Assembly: GCA_958352815.1 (NCBI GenBank)
Contig: CATWQA010000003.1
Span: 1 to 64,000, forward strand
From: an uncultured Eubacteriales bacterium
GTDB taxonomy: Bacteria; Bacillota; Clostridia; Monoglobales; Monoglobaceae
Direction: 5' to 3'
Length of the DNA stretch: 64,000 bases
The translations under genes were made by a program, and so were the position numbers. A model generated the notes under the pieces. It saw nothing but the letters and a program-made list of their open reading frames with translations. It was not told the DNA's origin and made no database searches. Shown one piece after another: positions 58,885 to 64,000 of this stretch (position 1 is the first letter of the stretch; each line of letters begins with the position of its first letter).

Positions 58885-60078
58885 TTAGTCAATATTCTGT
58901 CTGCCCTTAACCTCTACAATTTCCGCATTCTCGATTGCGCTTTCAATCATGCTCTCTATATCGGGCAGGCTTTTTTCCGCTTCGATTATTTCAAAAAGTT
59001 TAGGCTTGGTCTTGGGGTGCTTAGGCACGAATATGGTGCAGCAGTCCTCATAGGGTTGGATTGAGGTTTCAAAAGCGTCAATCTTCTTGGAGATTGTGAC
59101 GATTTCCTCCTTATCCATACCTATGCAGGGTCTGAACACAGGCATATTCACCGCCGCATCCGTACAATAAAGAGCCTCCATGGTCTGGCTGGCAACCTGA
59201 CCCACGCTCTCCCCCGTAACAAGAGCCATGTCTCCGTTACGCACGGCAATCTTCTCGGCAATCCTCATCATAATACGCCGCATTATAATAGTCAGGTAAT
59301 TCTTGGGGCAGTTATCGATAATCGAAAGCTGAATATCTGTAAATGGCACCACATACAGGCGGATACCCCTTGTATATTCTGAAACGATTTTCGCCAGGTC
59401 AACCACCTTGTCTCTGGCGCGCTCGCTGGTATAGGGCGGGCTGTGGAAGTACACAGCGTCCAGCTCAACGCCCCGCTTGGCAATCATCCAGCCTGCAACA
59501 GGGCTGTCAATGCCGCCGCTAAGCAGCAGAGCCGCTCTGCCCCCTGTTCCCGAGGGCATTCCCCCCGCACCGCTGAACTTCTCCGCAAATACGTAGGCGT
59601 CGTTCCTAATCTCCACCTGCACCAATATATCAGGGTTGTGAACGTCCACCTTTATCCCCCGAACCCTTTTCAGGATTGCGCCGCCCACGCGGCTGCTTAT
59701 CTGGGGCGAGTTCAGCGGGAATTGCTTATCCTCGCGCTTTGCCTCAACCTTAAAGGTCTTGCCCTCGTGCTCCATGTTCTCTACGCAGTCGGCGGCGGTC
59801 TTCATTATGCTGTCCATATCCTTTTCGCACCGAACCGCAGGGCAGATATTAACCACGCCGAACACCTTTTGCAGACGCTTTACGGTCTCCTGCATGTCGA
59901 TGCCGTCCTCCATGGGCTCCACGTAAATTGTGGACTGCGCCTTTCTTATGCTGAACTTGCCCAGGGGCGCCGTTGCCGAGGCAATGTTATCCACCAGCTT
60001 CTGCTCGAACCGAGGGCGGTTCAGACCCTTTAAGGCTATCTCTCCGTATTTTAACAAAATCAAGTCTATCTTTTGCAT
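58885..60078 (-). CDS. thiI: tRNA 4-thiouridine synthase ThiI
   Basis: 397 residues. NFLD/THUMP region (about 1-165) and a PP-loop ATPase with LLLSGGIDSPVAGWMIAKRG. There is no C-terminal rhodanese domain, as in many Firmicutes, so sulfur should come directly from the adjacent cysteine desulfurase. It makes s4U8 in tRNA and may feed thiazole synthesis. The start at 60078 (MQKIDLIL) has GGAG six bases upstream; an ATG four codons earlier contains that RBS. Confidence 0.95.
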   Translation of the reverse strand: MQKIDLILLKYGEIALKGLNRPRFEQKLVDNIASATAPLGKFSIRKAQSTIYVEPMEDGIDMQETVKRLQKVFGVVNICPAVRCEKDMDSIMKTAADCVENMEHEGKTFKVEAKREDKQFPLNSPQISSRVGGAILKRVRGIKVDVHNPDILVQVEIRNDAYVFAEKFSGAGGMPSGTGGRAALLLSGGIDSPVAGWMIAKRGVELDAVYFHSPPYTSERARDKVVDLAKIVSEYTRGIRLYVVPFTDIQLSIIDNCPKNYLTIIMRRIMMRIAEKIAVRNGDMALVTGESVGQVASQTMEALYCTDAAVNMPVFRPCIGMDKEEIVTISKKIDAFETSIQPYEDCCTIFVPKHPKTKPKLFEIIEAEKSLPDIESMIESAIENAEIVEVKGRQNID

Positions 60079-60127
60079 ACGCTTCTCCATTTCTATTTTA
60101 TCTTAAAGTACAAATTTTATCCTAATT

Positions 60128-61273
60128 TTATCTCATGCCCAGCCGTCTCAGTCTTGGAACAATCTTGTTCACCGCATCGATAACCGCGTCAACCTGCTCC
60201 TCTGTTGAAAACTCGGACAGGCTGAAGCGAATACTGCCGTCAATCATCTTTCTCGGAACTCCGATTTCGGTCAGCACATAGCTTGGCTCTTTCTTGTGGC
60301 TGCTGCACGCGCTTCCGCTTGACACAAAAATATTCTGCATCTCCAAAGAATGGAGCAGAACCTCGGACTTAACTCCGCCGAAGGAGATGTTCAGAATATG
60401 GGGCGCAGCGTTTTCGGGAGTGTTGACCCGAACGTTGTCCAAAGCGTTTACAATGCCCTTTTCCAGCCGCTTCCGCAGAACCGTCATCCGCTCCGCCTTT
60501 GATGAAAGGTCGGTGGTGGCCATTTTCGCCGCCAGACCGAAACCCACAATTCCGGGAACGTTTTCGGTGCCCGAGCGCATTCCGCCCTGCTGACCTCCGC
60601 CGAACATAATAGGTTTTATGCTTATGCCTCTGCGGATATACAGGGCTCCCATTCCCTTGGGGCCGTGGATTTTGTGAGAGCTGAGAGAAATCATATCCGC
60701 CCCCGTCCCGTCCGCCGTCACAGGGATTTTGCCAAAGCCCTGAACCGCGTCCGTGTGGAACAGAGCTCTCGGGTTCGCCCTTTTCAGGATTTTGCACATC
60801 TCCGCCACAGGCTCCACCGTGCCGATTTCGTTATTCACAATCATCGCCGTTACCAGAAACGTGTCCGGTCTGATAAGGCGGCGGTATTCCTCAAGAATAA
60901 CCCTGCCCTTTGAGTCCACCGGAGCGTAGTCTATCTTGTAGCCTCTGTTTTCCATTTCGCTCAGGGTGTTCATAACCGCCGGGTGTTCAAGAGGAGTGGT
61001 TATAATATGCTTGCCCCGACTTGCTGCCGCCGCTCCCATAATGGCTATATTGTCCGACTCGGTTCCTCCCGAGGTGAACAATATCTCCGCAGGGCTTGCT
61101 TTAAGGGCGGAAGCCACTCTCTCCTTTGCTGTTTTTACGGCACGCTCTGCCTCAATGCCCAGCTTGTGCAAGGATGACGGATTGCCGTAATTATTGCTCA
61201 TAGTATCAAACACCGCCGCCGACACTTCCCCGTAAGGGGCTGTGGTGGCGCTGTTGTCAAAATAAATCTCCAT
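60128..61273 (-). CDS. cysteine desulfurase (NifS/IscS-like) partnered with ThiI
   Basis: 381 residues. PLP lysine K201 in SSHKIHGPKGMGALY, active cysteine C323 in VSSGSACSSHKKEPSYVL, and MEIYFDNSATTAPYGEV at the start. It frees sulfur from cysteine as a persulfide; 49 bases before thiI, so it is likely the ThiI sulfur donor (NifZ-type pairing of Bacillus). General Fe-S supply is the alternative. Confidence 0.92.
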   Translation of the reverse strand: MEIYFDNSATTAPYGEVSAAVFDTMSNNYGNPSSLHKLGIEAERAVKTAKERVASALKASPAEILFTSGGTESDNIAIMGAAAASRGKHIITTPLEHPAVMNTLSEMENRGYKIDYAPVDSKGRVILEEYRRLIRPDTFLVTAMIVNNEIGTVEPVAEMCKILKRANPRALFHTDAVQGFGKIPVTADGTGADMISLSSHKIHGPKGMGALYIRRGISIKPIMFGGGQQGGMRSGTENVPGIVGFGLAAKMATTDLSSKAERMTVLRKRLEKGIVNALDNVRVNTPENAAPHILNISFGGVKSEVLLHSLEMQNIFVSSGSACSSHKKEPSYVLTEIGVPRKMIDGSIRFSLSEFSTEEQVDAVIDAVNKIVPRLRRLGMR

Positions 61274-61494
61274 AAAAACTCCTCCAAGAACGGCTTAAAT
61301 CACCGCTCATCATATTTTATCACAATAAGCAGAAGTTTTCAACCGCCATTTTGAAAATCTCCCGCATTACATTATATTTCGACATTGTTCGGTTTGTGAA
61401 TGCTTTAATAATATTTATCACGATCTCCCGCTGTCACACCAACAGTTTTTGACAATGTAAATGGATTATAGTATTAAACCCCGAAAATTTTGTT

Positions 61495-61543
61495 GGGGTT
61501 TGGGGCAACGCCCCAATCGGTTTCCCCGAAGGGGAAAACCGAC
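61495..61543 (+). repeat. GC-rich double-hairpin repeat, copy 4
   Basis: GGGGC-aac-GCCCC and CGGTTTCCCC-gaa-GGGGAAAACCG, 15 bp before a covarying-hairpin repeat. Confidence 0.7.
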
Positions 61544-61558
61544 AGCGCTCGGGGCGGA

Positions 61559-61656
61559 GGCGGCTGTGACCCAACATCTTTGATGTTGGACGGCACATAT
61601 TGTTCCGATTTGTACAAAGTATGCAATGTCAATAATAAACCTAAGTTGTTGCCGAC
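61559..61656 (-). repeat. covarying-hairpin repeat, copy with changed stem pair
   Basis: GCTGTGACCCAACATC-ttt-GATGTTGGACGGC: a T-A pair of the copy 3 stem is replaced by A-T on both arms. Confidence 0.7.
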
Positions 61657-61690
61657 AGAGCGCAACAGGGTGGGCGAATAATAAATCCTC

Positions 61691-61743
61691 TTGACAAAGC
61701 ACAAATTGCGTGTTATACTTTTTAAAAAAGTCAATTAATTGAC
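61691..61743 (+). promoter_or_regulatory. marR promoter with 14-bp palindromic operator
   Basis: TTGACA (61691-61696), 17-bp spacer, TATACT (61714-61719), then the perfect palindrome GTCAATTAATTGAC (61730-61743) at the likely start site. This is the usual place and form for a MarR autoregulatory operator; a further TTTGACC half-site lies near 61754. Confidence 0.65.
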
Positions 61744-61773
61744 CGTAAATAATTTGACCATAGGCGGTGAACC

Positions 61774-62226
61774 ATGACCAAGGAAGATAGGAAAAACGCA
61801 TATCTGTATTGCAAATTCAGGGACGAGCAGTTTGCCCTGTATGATGAATACGCCAAAAAACACGGTATGCTGATGAAAACATTATTGGTTTTAAACGTGC
61901 TCTTTTACGCCAAGGAGGGCGTGACCCAGACCGAAATATGCCGCAGAACCTTTCAGTCAAAGCAAACCGTAAATTTGATTATTAAAAATCTTTCGGCGGA
62001 CGGCTATGTGACCGTTACCGAGGTGCGGGAAAACAAGCGCAGCAAATTAGTGCAGATGACCGAAGCGGGGCGCAGCTACTGCGAAAAGGTGGTTCGGCAT
62101 ATTACGTGGGCGGAGGACACAGCCATGTCTATGTTCACGCCTGAGGAACAAAAACAGCTTATCGACCTATCAAGGACATTCACAAAAAATCTCACCATGC
62201 TGATAAACCAGGAAACGGAGGAATAA
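61774..62226 (+). CDS. MarR family transcriptional regulator
   Basis: 150 residues. Winged helix: FYAKEGVTQTEICRRTFQSKQTVNLIIKNLSADGYVTVTEVRENKRSKLVQMTEAGRSYCEKV, with the D/R..R wing replaced by ENKRSK. C-terminal dimer helices follow. Likely represses its own operon through the palindrome at 61730; the nitroreductase genes follow at 2 and 23 bases, so the inducer may be a quinone or nitroaromatic, which is inference. Confidence 0.88.
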   Translation: MTKEDRKNAYLYCKFRDEQFALYDEYAKKHGMLMKTLLVLNVLFYAKEGVTQTEICRRTFQSKQTVNLIIKNLSADGYVTVTEVRENKRSKLVQMTEAGRSYCEKVVRHITWAEDTAMSMFTPEEQKQLIDLSRTFTKNLTMLINQETEE

Positions 62227-62228
62227 AA

Positions 62229-62828
62229 ATGGAATTTTATGAGGTAATCAACAAGAGAAGGAGTATCCGCCAATTTGAGGACAGGGAAATCCCGAGAGAG
62301 GTACTGGAGAGAATTTTGGACGCGGGACTGAAGGCTCCGTCCTCAAACCACCAAAGACGCTGGGAGCTGCTTACTCTGACGGATAAGGCTGTAATTTGGG
62401 ATTTGGCTAAATTCATTCGCCCCTACCCCTGCCGCATAACCGAGCCGAAAAGCCCCCAGCAGGAGATGTTTAAAATCGCCTACCCCCGCCAGCGCAGTAT
62501 GGTTGAAGAAGCGGCCTGCGTAATCCTGCCCTACTTCAAGCAGAAATACACCTTTGACAATGACAAAAACGGCTACGGTCTTATGGATTACGGCGCAGCA
62601 TGGGCGCTGATTGAGAATATGCTCCTCGCCGCCACCGCCGAGGGCTTAGGGTCTGTCGTCCACATTCCGGTCAAAAAAGAGCCTGAGCAAATCAAAGAAT
62701 TTATGAAGATTCCCGACGGTTATTATCTTCCCGCCATGGTTATTCTGGGCTATCCTGCCAAGGACGCACTTATACCGTCACAGGTCAAAGCCACAGTGCA
62801 AAACAAAGTGCGCTGGAACAAATGGTGA
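62229..62828 (+). CDS. nitroreductase family protein 1
   Basis: 199 residues. MEFYEVINKRRSIRQFEDREIPREVLERILDAGLKAPSSNHQRRWELL is the FMN-binding start of the nitroreductase fold; GAAWALIENMLLAATAEGLGSVVHIPV and VILGYPAKD complete it. FMN-dependent NAD(P)H oxidoreductase of unknown substrate. GGAGG precedes the ATG. A tandem paralogue follows. Confidence 0.9.
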   Translation: MEFYEVINKRRSIRQFEDREIPREVLERILDAGLKAPSSNHQRRWELLTLTDKAVIWDLAKFIRPYPCRITEPKSPQQEMFKIAYPRQRSMVEEAACVILPYFKQKYTFDNDKNGYGLMDYGAAWALIENMLLAATAEGLGSVVHIPVKKEPEQIKEFMKIPDGYYLPAMVILGYPAKDALIPSQVKATVQNKVRWNKW

Positions 62829-62851
62829 GCAATCCGAGGAGGGAATAAAAA

Positions 62852-63466
62852 ATGGAATTTAACGAAGTTATCAAAAAGCGAAAGACCAGCCGCGAATGGA
62901 CAGACAGAGAAGTCGATTTTGAAGCCATAAAGAGAATTATTGAGGCGGGCATGAGAGCTCCCTCATGGGATCATTACCGTAATTGGCAATTTATTGTTCT
63001 GCACGAACAGGAGGACAAGGAGCGTGCTTTTGCATATGCAAAGAGTGTTGCCCAACGCCATGTTGACAGCAACCGCACCTATATACGCCCAAACCCGGCA
63101 CAAAAGATGTACGCTTACGCCATGCCGAGGCAATACACCATGCTGGTTGACTGCCCATATGTAATTATCCCTCTGTTCAAATGCAGCAGGCTTAACGCCG
63201 AGTGGGTCAGCAAATTAAATCCGCTCTCAACGGCATGGTGCGTTGCGGAAAATATTATGCTCGCAGTTATTAACGAGGGGCTGGGCTACTCTCTGCGTAT
63301 TCCGTTAAACAGGGAGCACGATGTGGTGCTGAAAGAGCTGGGCGTTCCGCAAGGCTGGATGACACCATGCTTTATCGGCGTGGGCTATCCAAAAGAGGAT
63401 GAACTCATCTTAGAGCAGTACGATACTGCCCCCGACAAGCATATACACATGGGAGGCTGGCAATGA
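62852..63466 (+). CDS. nitroreductase family protein 2
   Basis: 204 residues, a diverged paralogue of the preceding gene: MEFNEVIKKRKTSREWTDREVDFEAIKRIIEAGMRAPSWDHYRNWQFIVL ... STAWCVAENIMLAVINEGLGYSLRIPL ... GVGYPKEDE. The two may form a heterodimer or act on related substrates. GAGGAGGG lies before the ATG; its stop overlaps the start of the radical SAM gene by 4 bases. Confidence 0.9.
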   Translation: MEFNEVIKKRKTSREWTDREVDFEAIKRIIEAGMRAPSWDHYRNWQFIVLHEQEDKERAFAYAKSVAQRHVDSNRTYIRPNPAQKMYAYAMPRQYTMLVDCPYVIIPLFKCSRLNAEWVSKLNPLSTAWCVAENIMLAVINEGLGYSLRIPLNREHDVVLKELGVPQGWMTPCFIGVGYPKEDELILEQYDTAPDKHIHMGGWQ

Positions 63467-64000
63467 TGGGCAGTCCTATCATAAAGAAAATTAATGTAAA
63501 AAGTGTTATTTCAAAATCCAACCTGCCTGTAAGTGACTACTCCGTTAATCCTTATGTTGGCTGCACCCACGGCTGCCGATATTGCTACGCCTCTTTTATG
63601 AAGCGGTTTACGGGGCACACTGAGCCTTGGGGAACCTTCTTAGACGTGAAAATATGGCCTGAAATTAAAAATCCCAAAAAATATGAGGGCAAGGAGCTGT
63701 TTATCGGCTCTGTTACCGACCCCTATCTTCCCCAAGAGGAGCAGTACCGCCGTACTCGCGCTCTGCTGGAGCAGCTTCAGGGCAGCGGCGCACAAATCAG
63801 TATTGCCACAAAGAGCGAATTAATACTGCGTGATTTGGATTTAATAAAGTCATTTCCGAACGCCCGTGTTTCATGGTCTGTCAACACTTTAGACGAGGAT
63901 TTTAAAAACGATATGGATAATGCCGTCAGCATTGAGCGCAGGCTCAGGGCAATGGAGATATTCCACCGCGCCGGAGTTCGTACGACCTGCTTTGTATCTC
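63463..64000 (+). CDS. radical SAM protein, SPL-like, cut by the window end
   Basis: The first 179 residues are present. NPYVGCTHGCRYCYASF gives the CxxxCxxC motif that binds the [4Fe-4S] cluster and S-adenosylmethionine; FIGSVTDPYLPQEEQYRRTRALLEQL and SWSVNTLDEDF match the SPL-family radical SAM group also called Rv2578c-like, which is broader than true spore photoproduct lyase. GGGAGG lies 6 bases before the ATG at 63463, which overlaps the previous stop. Function is unknown; the operon suggests a stress or redox role. Confidence 0.85.
   Translation, partial: MMGSPIIKKINVKSVISKSNLPVSDYSVNPYVGCTHGCRYCYASFMKRFTGHTEPWGTFLDVKIWPEIKNPKKYEGKELFIGSVTDPYLPQEEQYRRTRALLEQLQGSGAQISIATKSELILRDLDLIKSFPNARVSWSVNTLDEDFKNDMDNAVSIERRLRAMEIFHRAGVRTTCFVS

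Larger units (their letters stand above)
61274..61690. other. intergenic repeat island before the MarR gene
   Basis: A GC-rich double hairpin (61495-61543) joined to an inverted covarying-hairpin repeat (61559-61656). The first 200 bases are AT-rich with no recognised feature. No gene is seen. Confidence 0.55.

Overview
The window looks like a chromosomal segment of an uncultured, Gram-positive, gut-type Clostridia. This rests on the sepF-ylmH-divIVA-lspA cluster, a miaB-YlbF/YmcA-mutS-mutL-miaA neighbourhood like that of Bacillus, an nadD-yqeK-LCP-rsfS-leuS operon, an SLH-domain exoprotein, AGGAGG-type ribosome binding sites and sigma-A-like promoters. The order within Clostridia cannot be fixed by eye. 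I recognise no rRNA or tRNA genes and no CRISPR array.

Layout. 0.3-2.7 kb: a frameshifted secreted flavodoxin/cyclophilin-like gene and a RelB-zeta toxin-antitoxin pair. 2.9-8.2 kb: minus-strand cell-division operon (HlyD-like, yggS, sepF, ylmH, divIVA, lspA, rluD). 9.1-14.6 kb: mutS-mutL-miaA. 15.5-19.9 kb: pncB-prs-miaB-YlbF. 20.6-21.5 kb: NusG-II protein and Gx transporter. 21.5-27 kb: TRAP transporter plus uxuA-uxuB for hexuronate/mannonate use. 27.7-28.2 kb: broken HTH and toxin-antitoxin remnants. 28.5-29.2 kb: ruvX and a DUF1292 gene. 29.6-37.8 kb: a reduced prophage-like module (large terminase, sigma-like regulator, zinc-finger protein, CI/LexA-type repressor, portal, fibre-like protein, amidase) with no recognisable capsid, integrase or tape measure, holding a 17-unit tandem dyad array. 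38.5-41.5 kb: murA, walJ-like gene, ruvC. 41.9-47.6 kb: leuA, SLH-M13 peptidase, EamA transporter, nrdR. 47.9-57 kb: polysaccharide deacetylase and the operon zinc-ribbon/propeller protein-nadD-yqeK-LCP-rsfS-leuS. 57.6-61.3 kb: cysteine desulfurase-thiI-cinA. 61.8-64 kb: MarR regulator, two nitroreductase-like proteins and a radical SAM protein cut by the window end.

The genes join into a few themes: envelope growth and division (sepF, divIVA, lspA, murA, LCP, deacetylase), NAD synthesis and salvage (prs supplies PRPP to pncB; nadD; cinA), tRNA modification (miaA, miaB, thiI with its sulfur donor), and DNA repair (mutS, mutL, ruvC, ruvX).

The most unusual trait is between the genes. Nearly every long gap is a mosaic of several dispersed repeat families, including a 93-bp element with 17-bp terminal inverted repeats (five full copies) and a ~120-bp element whose central hairpin changes by paired substitutions between copies. 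They lie inside otherwise conserved operons and appear to truncate a toxin gene. The phage-like module with its 23-bp dyad array and the covarying repeat are the best candidates for undescribed biology.
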